Positions 50,993 through 60,474 of a stretch of 64,000 nucleotides of DNA are shown piece by piece. Location of the stretch: contig CAILEM010000124.1 in the NCBI GenBank assembly GCA_903833215.1, positions 1-64,000 of the forward strand, given 5' to 3'. Below the pieces are notes generated by a model. The model searched no databases, was not told the origin of the DNA, and saw only the letters and a list, made by a program, of their open reading frames with translations. Position 1 is the stretch's first letter. Each line of letters opens with the position of its first letter. A program made the position numbers and the translations under genes. Origin of the DNA: an uncultured Armatimonadota bacterium. Lineage in GTDB: Bacteria > Armatimonadota > Fimbriimonadia > Fimbriimonadales > Fimbriimonadaceae.

Positions 50993-52363
50993 ATGAAGTT
51001 ATCATCCATTCTCTCGCTCACACTCGTTACTGTCGCGGCTTCTGCACAGGCAGATAGGGTGGATGATCTCATTCGCCGTGAGATGAAGGCGCAGAACATT
51101 CCTGGCGTCAGCCTGCTGATCACCAAAGGTGACAATGTCATCAAACGGTCTGCGTATGGGTTTGCCGATTTGGGGCTCAAGGTGAAGATGCAACCTGATA
51201 TGAGCTTTGAATCTGGCTCGATCGGCAAAACTTTCACCGCGACGATTGTCATGCAACTCTGGGAGCAAGGAAAGCTCTCGCTCGATGATCCGGTCTCGAA
51301 ATACATCGAAAAGACACCTGCTTCTTGGAAGGACATCACCATTCGCAGGATGCTGAGCCACACGTCTGGGTTGCCCGACTATGCGCTCGTGCAAGAGCTC
51401 CGTCTGAATGGCGAGTGGACAACCGAACAATGGATGACAAGGATGACGGCTCTACCGCTCGACTTCGAGACCGGCAAGCAGTTTGCTTACAGTAACAGCA
51501 ACTACCTGCTCTTGGGTTTGATCTGTGAAAAGATCGCGGGGCATCCGATAGACCAACTGGTCATGGAACGGATCTTCAAACCGCTCGGAATGACACACAG
51601 TCGTCCGTCAAACGACGATATTGTTGAGGGACGAGTCCACGGTTATTTTCCAGGTGAGCACGGCCTTATCGAGGGAATCAAGATCATCAATGGATACGGA
51701 GACGGCGGTGAACTGAATACACCCAAAGATCTCGTGACGTTCGAACGGGCATTTCGCGAGGCGAAGCTACTCAAGCTCGAGACGGTTGCATTGATGCAGA
51801 CGTCGTGCCTCCAGCCGAACGGACGTCGAACGTCTTACGGGTTTGGATGGTTTGATCGAAAGGTCTATGGACACCGTTACATCAGTCACGGAGGCAACAC
51901 GGGAGGATGCGGGAGCAGCATGACGCGCATTCCGGATAAGGATCTGACCATCGTGGTGATGACAAACCAGGCGAATGTCGGTGGAGATGGTTTGGCCCAG
52001 AAAATCTCCGTCGCGCTGGATCCTGATTTGGGACCAAAGCCGGTCGTCGAGTCTCCGGACCCGAATCCGGAGTTTTCCAAGAAACTCCAGAAAGCAATAG
52101 TAGGGCTTTCAAAGGGAGAGTTGACGCAGCCTCTGTATTCCGCGGAGATGTCCGCCAATTTGGCGACAGGGAGGGGGAAGATGATGCTGCCCCAATACGC
52201 ACCTTTTGGTGCCATGAAGAGCTTCAGCTTTTGCTCCATCGAACAAGACGCCCCGGATAAGATCTACCGCTACAGGGTCAAAACAGCCGATAAATCCTAC
52301 ATCGTAGGGTTCTGGATCGATCGCGATGAGAAGATATATTCCGCGTCTATCCGCCCAGAGTGA
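50993..52363 (+). CDS. Serine hydrolase (class C beta-lactamase fold)
   Basis: 456 residues from the ATG at 50993, which begins the signal peptide MKLSSILSLTLVTVAASAQA. Upstream in-frame codons to 50786 run through the epimerase gene and are rejected. Catalytic S76-I-G-K79, Y166-S-N168, and SHGGNTGG near the C-terminus as the KTG-equivalent. The C-terminal 150 residues form an extra domain often seen in this family. Same family as the gene at 27684, but not a close paralogue. Substrate unknown. Confidence 0.9.
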   Translation: MKLSSILSLTLVTVAASAQADRVDDLIRREMKAQNIPGVSLLITKGDNVIKRSAYGFADLGLKVKMQPDMSFESGSIGKTFTATIVMQLWEQGKLSLDDPVSKYIEKTPASWKDITIRRMLSHTSGLPDYALVQELRLNGEWTTEQWMTRMTALPLDFETGKQFAYSNSNYLLLGLICEKIAGHPIDQLVMERIFKPLGMTHSRPSNDDIVEGRVHGYFPGEHGLIEGIKIINGYGDGGELNTPKDLVTFERAFREAKLLKLETVALMQTSCLQPNGRRTSYGFGWFDRKVYGHRYISHGGNTGGCGSSMTRIPDKDLTIVVMTNQANVGGDGLAQKISVALDPDLGPKPVVESPDPNPEFSKKLQKAIVGLSKGELTQPLYSAEMSANLATGRGKMMLPQYAPFGAMKSFSFCSIEQDAPDKIYRYRVKTADKSYIVGFWIDRDEKIYSASIRPE

Positions 52364-52575
52364 ACCATCCTCAGAATTTGAAGGCGCCGAAATGGCGTGA
52401 ATATCCAAAGTCTCTGTCTGGTTGTGATGCAAAATGCGGTGCCAATCGAACTAGGCGTGATGAAGCCGCGATCGAATAGGCGTTGACGATGGTGTTCAAG
52501 GGGCGACGTCAAAACACAATTTAGCCTCATATGCCGATTCGTATGACCTTTCTGTAACGTCTGTATTGGGACGAC

Positions 52576-54834
52576 GTGCCGGCACATACATCCCCTCCTC
52601 CTGCGCAACGTGGCGAATCTGAGTTTTGGGCTGAGTTGCTCAGGATTGACGACGATAAACTCCACTTTTGGTACGGCATCAACCTGGGTTCAGGTCAAGG
52701 TGTCGACATTGTTGTTGCAGATCAGGTCACTGGGTGCTACTGCCTTGAAGTCAAAGCGACTCCGCTTGATTTCATCAAGCAGCTTGACCTGCAGAGTTTG
52801 ACCCGCAAAGACGGAGCCCTATGTCCGTCGCCGTTTCGGCTTGCGAGTTACTCTGTTCGGTATCTCGGGGCGTATCTCGAAAAGACTTGGGATGCTCACC
52901 CAGACATGGTCGCGGTGGCCGTCTTCCCGCTCATCACTCGAGAGGAGTGGCTGGAAAGATTTGAGGGCGATGCTGTCTACGATTTGGCTGACAAGTGTTT
53001 GCTGAAAGACGATCTCGTAGACATCGAAGCATTCCGAGCGCGCCTCACTCATATCGCCGGAAGTCCCATCGGAAATCGATCGCGAAAGATCGAGTCATGT
53101 GACGTTGCCCCCGAGGCGGTTGAAACGCTTGACCAACTGCTGAAACTTTGCCGTGGACAATCGGTCGGATTAACGTCTTTCGAGGGCAGCGACAAAGACG
53201 CTGCTGCACTAGCACTGCTTGACGAGGTTATTGGCGTGGTTAAGGGGCCTGGTGCCGCTTATCACTCACCGGGAGGGACCTCGCTAGCACTGTGGCGTGC
53301 TGCGCTCTCAGACCCCAACGAGCGATTGCGAGTAAGCGTCGTGGGTGAATTCAAGTCAGGCAAATCGAGTCTCATCAATGCCGTGCTCGGCACCCAAGTC
53401 TGCTTCGTCGACGAATTCGAGGCGACCACCATCAACGCCCTTTACACAGATGGCCCAGCCGCAGGCGTATCTGTAATCAATGAGCACAACGATGTTGAAG
53501 CATGGACCGTTGATGAGTTCCTTGAACGATGTGCCAGCAAAGAGCTTGAGGGAATTCGGAGGATTACGGTTACGGTTCCAACGGGGCTGCCATTTGACCT
53601 TGTTGACAGTCCGGGACTAGGCTCAAATTCGGAAGGACTGAAAGAAGAAGCAGAGCTTGAAATTCGTAAAGCAGACCTTCTCCTTTGGACGGTGGACTGT
53701 AACGATGCTGGCAGTGCGAGAGAAGCTGCTTTCATAGGGCGAGCGCGCGAAGTGGGTCTGCCCATATTGGTTTTGCTTACCAAATCCGATGTCCTTGCGG
53801 ACGACGAGGTGGGTGCCCTAAGCGAATATCTTGCCGAGGGTCTTGGCGTCCCTGCAGAGAACATCTTGCCGATCTCCTCTCACACCCATTCAGCAGGTGG
53901 TAACGGCGGAGTAAACGATCTGATCGAACGTCTGAAATCCGCTGCCGTCCGGAAAGTTGACACCCAGGCGGAAGCGCACACCGCGAAGCTGCGTGATGCT
54001 CTTGACGGCGCTGGAGCCACTCTTCGGTTCTTGGTCGAGATCAATGCTCCCCATTCGCGATTCCTATCTATCGAACGAGGCTATCTTGAAACCAGTGCCC
54101 TCGGAGTTGGCGTAGCGGCAAAAGCGGAATGGCTTCGTGTCCTTCGAGAAGAATGCTCCCTGGTTGCAACGAACATTGCGAGCAAGTCCATCGACGATCC
54201 GGAAGTCGTGGAGTTGATGTTGCGCAAGGCACTCCCCGATGCTGTGAATCGTGCCACCGCCAAGTTCCTCCAAAGCCTGAAGCGGCTCGTAAGAGATGAA
54301 TGGAGAGGCGCGCTTGAGGAGCGAAGCCGGGAGTTTGAGCGCCAACTTACGGAGTTAGCGATTTCGCGTCCAGAGGCCAAAGCGGATCTGGAATTCTTGC
54401 GGAGCCAATCCGATGCGTTTCGGCTTCGAGCTGAGGTTCTCGGGACAGAGATCGAACCAGCAGCCCTCGACAATCGCCTGCTGATCGTTGGGCTAGGCGC
54501 AGCCGCTTCCGTGATTACGGTATCGATACTGCCCATCGCTCTTGCTGGCGTTGTCGCGGCCGTTGCCATTCGAGAGAAGAAGGCAAAAGGACAGCCAGCT
54601 CCTAATGTCGACCACCTCATTTCTTCTCAGATCGAAGGCGCCATTATCAGCAGCTTTGCAAGCGTTGAATCTGCTTTCGAACGTGCTATCGAGCGTATGG
54701 TCAACGAAGTTGCCGAGCGATCCCTAATCACTTTGCTCAAGCGCCGAGGCGGACCTGACCTTCCGACGATCCTCGCCATCGAGCGAAAGGCCAGTGACCT
54801 AATGGATGACATCGCTGCCTTCCAAAAATGCTGA
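52576..54834 (+). CDS. NERD/PD-(D/E)XK-like domain fused to dynamin-like GTPase
   Basis: 752 residues, GTG start. The N-terminus holds a nuclease-type core: D44 in GVDIVV and E58-V-K60 in CLEVKA, the D...ExK spacing of PD-(D/E)XK and NERD domains, with a following helix (SVRYLGAYLEK). A GTPase follows at about 250-470: G1 GEFKSGKSS at 257-265, G3 DSPG at 344-347, G4 TKSD at 402-405. A helical stalk-like region leads to a hydrophobic hairpin at about 636-666 and a helical end. It overlaps the next GTPase by 7 bp. The role is inferred: membrane remodelling, plausibly antiphage defence. Nuclease activity is unproven. Confidence 0.85.
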   Translation: MPAHTSPPPAQRGESEFWAELLRIDDDKLHFWYGINLGSGQGVDIVVADQVTGCYCLEVKATPLDFIKQLDLQSLTRKDGALCPSPFRLASYSVRYLGAYLEKTWDAHPDMVAVAVFPLITREEWLERFEGDAVYDLADKCLLKDDLVDIEAFRARLTHIAGSPIGNRSRKIESCDVAPEAVETLDQLLKLCRGQSVGLTSFEGSDKDAAALALLDEVIGVVKGPGAAYHSPGGTSLALWRAALSDPNERLRVSVVGEFKSGKSSLINAVLGTQVCFVDEFEATTINALYTDGPAAGVSVINEHNDVEAWTVDEFLERCASKELEGIRRITVTVPTGLPFDLVDSPGLGSNSEGLKEEAELEIRKADLLLWTVDCNDAGSAREAAFIGRAREVGLPILVLLTKSDVLADDEVGALSEYLAEGLGVPAENILPISSHTHSAGGNGGVNDLIERLKSAAVRKVDTQAEAHTAKLRDALDGAGATLRFLVEINAPHSRFLSIERGYLETSALGVGVAAKAEWLRVLREECSLVATNIASKSIDDPEVVELMLRKALPDAVNRATAKFLQSLKRLVRDEWRGALEERSREFERQLTELAISRPEAKADLEFLRSQSDAFRLRAEVLGTEIEPAALDNRLLIVGLGAAASVITVSILPIALAGVVAAVAIREKKAKGQPAPNVDHLISSQIEGAIISSFASVESAFERAIERMVNEVAERSLITLLKRRGGPDLPTILAIERKASDLMDDIAAFQKC

Positions 54835-57341
54835 ATGAAAAAACGTTAAGCCAGGCAGTTCATCTGTTTGAGCTGACGGAGCATGTTGACCGGCTGGATG
54901 ATCGACAAAGAGACGCATCTCTTGGCCTGCTCGTCATGGTGATTGGAGCAGGAAATTTTGGCAAGTCCAGCCTGATCAATGCGCTGTGTGGGCGAACCGT
55001 AGCACCCGTTTCCGTGCTTCCCAAGACGTTCAAGATCGACGTTTTCGCGGCAGGAAAATCCGGCTCTGCGCTTGTCAGAAACGTTGGTGAAACAAAGCCT
55101 ACGTCCGTCAGTTTCGATGAAGCGCGCCGTATCGAAGCGGAACGGGAACGCCAGTTCAAGGATGATAACGAGCGCAAACTCGCGGAGATCGTTTGGCTTT
55201 ACGACGACCTCGAACTGCCTTCGGGAATATCGCTGGTGGACACCCCTGGTATTTCCCAGGGTCTCGGTATCGGAGCAAAGGGCATTGCCTTGACGTCGGT
55301 TTTAGGATCAACCTTTGAGGTTGATGAAGTTTGGTCGAAGTGGTTTCATCGGGCTGATGTTGTGATCTGGGCGTTTTGTGCAAACAAGATGGAGGACGCC
55401 GATACACGGGAAGCACTCGAAGCAGCGTTGAAACTGTTTGACAAACCCATCCTCCCCGTGGCGACGAAAGCTGATCTGATTCCTCAGGATCGCTGGCCAG
55501 AAGTCGTCGCTCGATTCGAAGCTGCTTATGGCTATTTACTGCGTGATCGGCAAGCTGGAGAACTCCAGCTAACCGTCTGCGCGGGGAAAAACCCGGAGTT
55601 GGTTGGTTTTGGCATCAGCGAACTTCGGCGGCGGCTCGCCAAAGTCGCAGCAAAAGCTGAAATCGTCAAGTCGAGCGCGGACGAAGCGTTTCTTCGGGAT
55701 GAGTCGGTTGCAGTTTCACAAGTCCTTGATGAGACAGCGAAAGCCCTCGTGGCAAATCTACGTTCGATTGCCTCGTTGGGTGACTTCCTTGCCGAAGAAG
55801 CTAGGAAGGAGGCAGAAAGAGGCCGCGTTGATGCCGTGAGCCGAGTGAACGTCTACCTCGAGTCGGTGAGGCGAGACCCAAGATTGGAATTGGCAGCGCG
55901 TTCCGTTCACGAGGTCACCCAAGGTGGGCGATCTGGCAACGTGGAGGTGGAGGCCGGTGAGCAGTTACGTGGGCTGATTGACGAGCACCGCATCGAGCGC
56001 GAGGTCAACAGTGCATTTGCGTCTAGTGCGAAGGCGCTTGAGGCGACAGCTGATCGTTTGGCTCAAGGAATGGACGTCACAACGCTTAACTTCAAATCGA
56101 GCGGCAAAATCGACAAGCGTTCGGTGCCACTGAAGCTTAAGTTAAGGGCGTTCAGCGTTACGTCCAAGCTTGATTTTTCGATGCAGCTCAAGGCACCCAC
56201 CGGAATTTTGGCGCAAGCTTGGGACTTGATCAAGCGCCTACTCAAGGTGGATCGTTTCACAGTGAAGGACATTCATGCCGCGATGGCCAGTGCGTTGGAT
56301 ATTCCGACATCCGACCTTGTCGCGGCACGAGATCAAGCTCTCCGTGAGGGGCTTGCCCCATCCATACAAGCCGCCATCGAGTCCGCACTGATCGCACATA
56401 TCGAATCAACCGACCGCGAAGCCCTTAACCTTCTGAAGAAGGTCGATGAGTTTCTGCCGGAATTGGATGCTCCTGGCGCACCGATACGAGCGACCACTTA
56501 CGGGCCTCAGGCCGACTACTGGGCGACCCTCAGCCCCGACGCGGAAACCTTGTTAGGATTGGCCAAGTCAGAATTCACACGGACCATTCCTGCGCTCCGG
56601 ACGCTACTCTCAGAGCCTATCTCTTACGAATCCCCACGGGTCTTTCCGGAATTTCGCCAGTTTTGGGATGATCGGACGGTCGATCGGAAAGCGGTCTCCG
56701 TGTCGATTCGTCTTAAGGATCTGGTCGCGGGGGCCAAGGTGCGCGATCGGTTCGATGAACATGGCAATGATGTCAGTCAGGATGTCCCTTTATTGCCCCA
56801 GGTACTAGAGGCCCAACAGATCTTTTTGCAGGGCTCGAAGGCCATCATCGATCTTGATCGGAGACTGGGAGCCAGTGTGATTGGAGCTCGGTATCAATCG
56901 GCGGGACGTCAACTTTCCGAAGTCGCCGTATCGCTTTTACAGAATGCCCTCGCGGATTCCAGTCGACAATGGGTGGAGTCGGTGCGGCACGAGCGGATTG
57001 GACATTGGGTCTGTGGACAAGGGACCCTTATCGGCTCGATTGCGTTCCTCGTGATCACGCTTGTGTTGATCATTATCCAACCGATTGCTGGGCTGCTCGC
57101 CTTGCTCTGTTCGATTGGATGGTTTGGCCTTGGTTTTGCGCGTCCGTACCTTACTGCCCTATCCCGATACCAAAATGGCGTCGCCGAGCAGGTGGAAGCT
57201 GAGATCCTGCAGTGCCAAAGGGATGCGGCGGCTCGTTTGGATTCACACATCATCGATGACGTATTGCACGGGATGAGTGTTGAACTGGCACCGAGACCCC
57301 TGCAGCAACTTCTCTTGGAATTTGGACTCCTAGAGATATGA
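54828..57341 (+). CDS. Second dynamin-like GTPase of the pair
   Basis: 837 residues, ATG start overlapping the previous stop by 7 bp. The G domain comes first: GAGNFGKS at 40-47 (G1), DTPG at 138-141 (G3), TKAD at 213-216 (G4). A long helical region (about 290-730) is consistent with a dynamin neck and trunk. Two closely spaced hydrophobic stretches at about 735-770 (SIAFLVITLVLIIIQPIAGLLALLCSIGW) likely insert in the membrane, as in bacterial dynamin paddles. The tandem arrangement suggests a heteromeric pair like DynA-type or LeoA/LeoBC systems. No N-terminal nuclease domain here. Confidence 0.87.
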   Translation: MLNEKTLSQAVHLFELTEHVDRLDDRQRDASLGLLVMVIGAGNFGKSSLINALCGRTVAPVSVLPKTFKIDVFAAGKSGSALVRNVGETKPTSVSFDEARRIEAERERQFKDDNERKLAEIVWLYDDLELPSGISLVDTPGISQGLGIGAKGIALTSVLGSTFEVDEVWSKWFHRADVVIWAFCANKMEDADTREALEAALKLFDKPILPVATKADLIPQDRWPEVVARFEAAYGYLLRDRQAGELQLTVCAGKNPELVGFGISELRRRLAKVAAKAEIVKSSADEAFLRDESVAVSQVLDETAKALVANLRSIASLGDFLAEEARKEAERGRVDAVSRVNVYLESVRRDPRLELAARSVHEVTQGGRSGNVEVEAGEQLRGLIDEHRIEREVNSAFASSAKALEATADRLAQGMDVTTLNFKSSGKIDKRSVPLKLKLRAFSVTSKLDFSMQLKAPTGILAQAWDLIKRLLKVDRFTVKDIHAAMASALDIPTSDLVAARDQALREGLAPSIQAAIESALIAHIESTDREALNLLKKVDEFLPELDAPGAPIRATTYGPQADYWATLSPDAETLLGLAKSEFTRTIPALRTLLSEPISYESPRVFPEFRQFWDDRTVDRKAVSVSIRLKDLVAGAKVRDRFDEHGNDVSQDVPLLPQVLEAQQIFLQGSKAIIDLDRRLGASVIGARYQSAGRQLSEVAVSLLQNALADSSRQWVESVRHERIGHWVCGQGTLIGSIAFLVITLVLIIIQPIAGLLALLCSIGWFGLGFARPYLTALSRYQNGVAEQVEAEILQCQRDAAARLDSHIIDDVLHGMSVELAPRPLQQLLLEFGLLEI

Positions 57342-57414
57342 CTGTCCAGAGATCGGATTGCCCCAAGTTCGTAACTTCCTGAGGAGTAAGGCGTCACTCC
57401 CATGAGGGAGAAAA

Positions 57415-59277
57415 ATGCGAGCCTGTTTCGTCATTCTGCTGGGCGCAGCATCAACGTTGGTGTGTGCTCAAAGCGTCACAAGTGTCTACAACCGGGACAC
57501 TCACGAAGCCTTTCGGCTGAAGAATATGCGGGTCGAAAGCACCGTGGTTGGTCCAATTGTAAAGACAAGTACGTGGTTAACCTACGACAACCCGTACAAG
57601 GCGTTGACCGAGGCAACGCTGAATTTTGAAATGCCGGGGTCGGCGGCTCTAGGCGGGTTTGCGTACCTATATGGCGACGAATACGTTCGTGGCCGACTGA
57701 TGGACAAGAACAAGGCGTGGTTTATCTACACGGCTATCACGAGCCGAGGAAGGGACCCCGGAATCATGGAACAGTGGTCACCCACCACATACCACTGCCA
57801 AATCTTCCCGATCAAAATGGGCCGTGATCTGCGGATTCGCCTGTGGTCGGTGGGAATGCTGCAGCCCCAGGAAGGGACGATGAATCTTCCCAAGCCGACT
57901 GCGCCCAGAGCCGTTGGATACCAGGCTACAGATCCGACTTTGGTTGAGCCGATCTGGACCTCACGTTCTGTTCAGTCCCCTCCAATAGTTGAGCAAGACG
58001 GGCGATACACGGTGAATCTCCCGAGCGGTGTAAGCGCCGTGGCCCAAAAGTTCAAAGATGGTCGCATTTATGTGGCGGGGCTCATCAGGACCCCACAAGA
58101 CAACGACGGAAAGAAGCACAGGATCGTGGTGAAGAGCGCCTTCTATGAGCCCGTGAACGGTGACAGAGGTGGTGCTGATGTCACGGCGAAGGTTCAAGAA
58201 CTCATTGACCGGGGGGACTATGCATTCAACGCGAATAATGCGGTCTTCGGGGATCCAACTCCTTTTAAATTGAAGCGCCTAAGTATGTCGTTTGAGATCG
58301 ACGGTCAACCTCAAACGGAGATCGTTCCGGAAAACACGTCGGTTGCGTTAATAAAGAATGTCGCCGTAGGAGGGAACACGACCTTCTTTAGACTACGTCA
58401 ACCCAAGACAGTAGTGATGGATCCACAGACTTTGGCATTTTCTGGCTGGCTTTTGCGTAACGAGGGTGTGGCGGCACGTTTTAACGGCACTCGCTATGCT
58501 TTCAAGCCGAAGCTGATCGCGTCGGGTGGTGATACTGCACGAATTTGGGCGCAGCAGATGCTGGCGACGAATCGTTGGCAGAGGGCGAAAGATGTCCTTG
58601 CTTTCAGCATGAAATATGGCGTGCCAAGCACGGCTACCGCCTTACTCGCCGTGCCCGAAGAGGAGATGAAACTGTTTGCTGAGAAGGAAAAGGAATTCCA
58701 GAAGATGCAGGCAGAGCAACGCAAGCGCGAACTCGAAGTTGAGCGGCAGCAACGCAATTGGGCAGGCGGAAGAGGTGGTCGACAGCAGAATTGGACGTCG
58801 TCAGGCGGAGGCGATCCCGAAATCCGTGTGACATTCCACGATGCAAAATCGGTGGACGCCATTCTCCCAGATCGACGGGTTCTTCAACTCACTGCCGAGG
58901 GTGATGTCTGGGGCGGCAACTTCGAGATTCCAGCCGATGCTCTGGAAGGAACTTACATCGTTCGCGTGGTAGCAACGTTGCGCGACGGCTCGAGGGTTGA
59001 ACGGAGTTGGAACTACGAAGTCGATCGAACACCGCCCCACGGGAAGGCAGACATCCTCTTCATAGGTTCAAAGCCTGTACTTGAGGTTCGCTCAGAAAAA
59101 GGACTTAATGAAGTAGCCGCATTCTCTACCGATGGGTGGAAATGGATTCTCGTCGAAGTGAGACCCGGTGTGTATCGAGTCGAGCTTCCCCTAGGCTTCA
59201 ACGGAAGCCTCACGATTGTGCTTAAGGACCGCGCCGGTAACAAGGGGCAGGTGCAATGTTCACGACCGCACTCTTAG
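57415..59277 (+). CDS. VIT-domain secreted protein without vWA
   Basis: 620 residues with signal peptide MRACFVILLGAASTLVCAQ and SD gggag 7 nt upstream. Residues about 25-150 form a VIT domain (YNRDTHEAFRLKNMRVESTVVGPIVKT..., then FEMPGSAALGGFAYLYGDE). VIT domains normally precede a vWA domain with a DxSxS metal site, which is not visible here. A charged helical segment (about 414-452; EEEMKLFAEKEKEFQKMQ) and a Gly/Arg-rich linker lead to a C-terminal beta-sandwich. It overlaps the propeller gene by 22 bp. Function unknown. Confidence 0.75.
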   Translation: MRACFVILLGAASTLVCAQSVTSVYNRDTHEAFRLKNMRVESTVVGPIVKTSTWLTYDNPYKALTEATLNFEMPGSAALGGFAYLYGDEYVRGRLMDKNKAWFIYTAITSRGRDPGIMEQWSPTTYHCQIFPIKMGRDLRIRLWSVGMLQPQEGTMNLPKPTAPRAVGYQATDPTLVEPIWTSRSVQSPPIVEQDGRYTVNLPSGVSAVAQKFKDGRIYVAGLIRTPQDNDGKKHRIVVKSAFYEPVNGDRGGADVTAKVQELIDRGDYAFNANNAVFGDPTPFKLKRLSMSFEIDGQPQTEIVPENTSVALIKNVAVGGNTTFFRLRQPKTVVMDPQTLAFSGWLLRNEGVAARFNGTRYAFKPKLIASGGDTARIWAQQMLATNRWQRAKDVLAFSMKYGVPSTATALLAVPEEEMKLFAEKEKEFQKMQAEQRKRELEVERQQRNWAGGRGGRQQNWTSSGGGDPEIRVTFHDAKSVDAILPDRRVLQLTAEGDVWGGNFEIPADALEGTYIVRVVATLRDGSRVERSWNYEVDRTPPHGKADILFIGSKPVLEVRSEKGLNEVAAFSTDGWKWILVEVRPGVYRVELPLGFNGSLTIVLKDRAGNKGQVQCSRPHS

Positions 59278-60470
59278 CAATCTATTCGTTTGGATCCGTT
59301 CCTACCGTTTGGAGGAACTACGAAGAGGTCTTCGACCTTGCTGTCATCGATGGCAAGGTCATCGCTGCAACAAACGGCGGTCTGCTCAGGCAAGCCGGCA
59401 GCCGTTGGGAGATCGTTCCTGCTCCAGGTGGCCTGCGGACATTCGTGCGTACGAGTCCATTGGTGGTTTCGGTTGCGAGTGGAAGGTCTTTCAATGTCAC
59501 GGATCGCACTTGGCTGCCATCCAGGCCGAAATCTGAAAATGCGTTTGTTTCGGCTGATGAGGCTGGCGATTGGCATGCTCCAACGCTGGCCCATGTCTAC
59601 AAACAGATTCGTCAAGGTTCTGACTTCTTTGTAGGGACTTCGGATGGGCTTTTTCACTTCCATGGCGGACGGTGGAATCGGGAAGTACTTCCTACGCTGA
59701 TGCCTGTCAATCGACCCACTGGAGTCGCTTGTGTCGACGGTGTTTTCGTGGTGGGAGGAATGAATGGGCTATATGTAGGGAAGCCAAGTGCCTGGAGGCA
59801 AGTCGCGTCCGACGCGATACGTCAAGTCGCAAGGGTCGGCAGCGACATCTGGGTTGTCCACGGAAACGGGGCTATGGATAAGCTGGACACAGCTAACGAT
59901 CGACTCTATCCCGATGTGATGACTGGAGCCTCCAAGCGACCTTGGACTTCCTGCATCACACCTGCAGGGGCTTCACTACTTTGTGGTGGGATCGGGGGCT
60001 GGGTGGAATGGGGTTCCGATTCGCAAGATGCCTATCCCTCGGAACTGACCGGTGAGGTGATCACCGCGATTGCCGCCAAAGGAGATGTCCGATGGGTTGG
60101 GACTGAGCAGTCAGGCATATTTCGATTTGACGCCAAGGCCCGACATCAATGGAATCCAGGGAATGGCCTTTACGATAGTTGGGTGACAAGTTTTTGTTGG
60201 GCCAAGGATGGGTTGATCGTTGGTACGATGCACGCCGGTTTGTACCAAATTGAACGGGACACGATTCGGCCCGTGAACTGTCCAACGAAGCGAGTCACTC
60301 AATTGGTGCGATGGCACGGCGAACTCGTTGTCGGCGGCATGGACGGGTGCTGGCTTCAACACGGATCGACTTGGAAATCGCTCAGCGATTACGGCGAAGA
60401 AACCACCTCACTGAGCGAAGTCGACGGAAGACTATGTGTCACGACCGCATCTGGAATAGCGTTCTTTTAA
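59256..60470 (+). CDS. Secreted beta-propeller-like protein
   Basis: 404 residues with a hydrophobic N-terminus (TTALLAIYSFGSV). Repeats of about 40-45 residues with patterns such as VIAATNGGLLRQAGSRWEIVP, FVVGGMNGLYVGKPSAW and VIVGTMHAGLYQI read like the blades of a propeller of the Reg_prop type. It is not linked to a histidine kinase domain as in two-component propellers. Its ATG lies in the end of the VIT gene, so the two are co-expressed. Partner unknown. Confidence 0.65.
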   Translation: MFTTALLAIYSFGSVPTVWRNYEEVFDLAVIDGKVIAATNGGLLRQAGSRWEIVPAPGGLRTFVRTSPLVVSVASGRSFNVTDRTWLPSRPKSENAFVSADEAGDWHAPTLAHVYKQIRQGSDFFVGTSDGLFHFHGGRWNREVLPTLMPVNRPTGVACVDGVFVVGGMNGLYVGKPSAWRQVASDAIRQVARVGSDIWVVHGNGAMDKLDTANDRLYPDVMTGASKRPWTSCITPAGASLLCGGIGGWVEWGSDSQDAYPSELTGEVITAIAAKGDVRWVGTEQSGIFRFDAKARHQWNPGNGLYDSWVTSFCWAKDGLIVGTMHAGLYQIERDTIRPVNCPTKRVTQLVRWHGELVVGGMDGCWLQHGSTWKSLSDYGEETTSLSEVDGRLCVTTASGIAFF

Positions 60471-60474
60471 GCTG

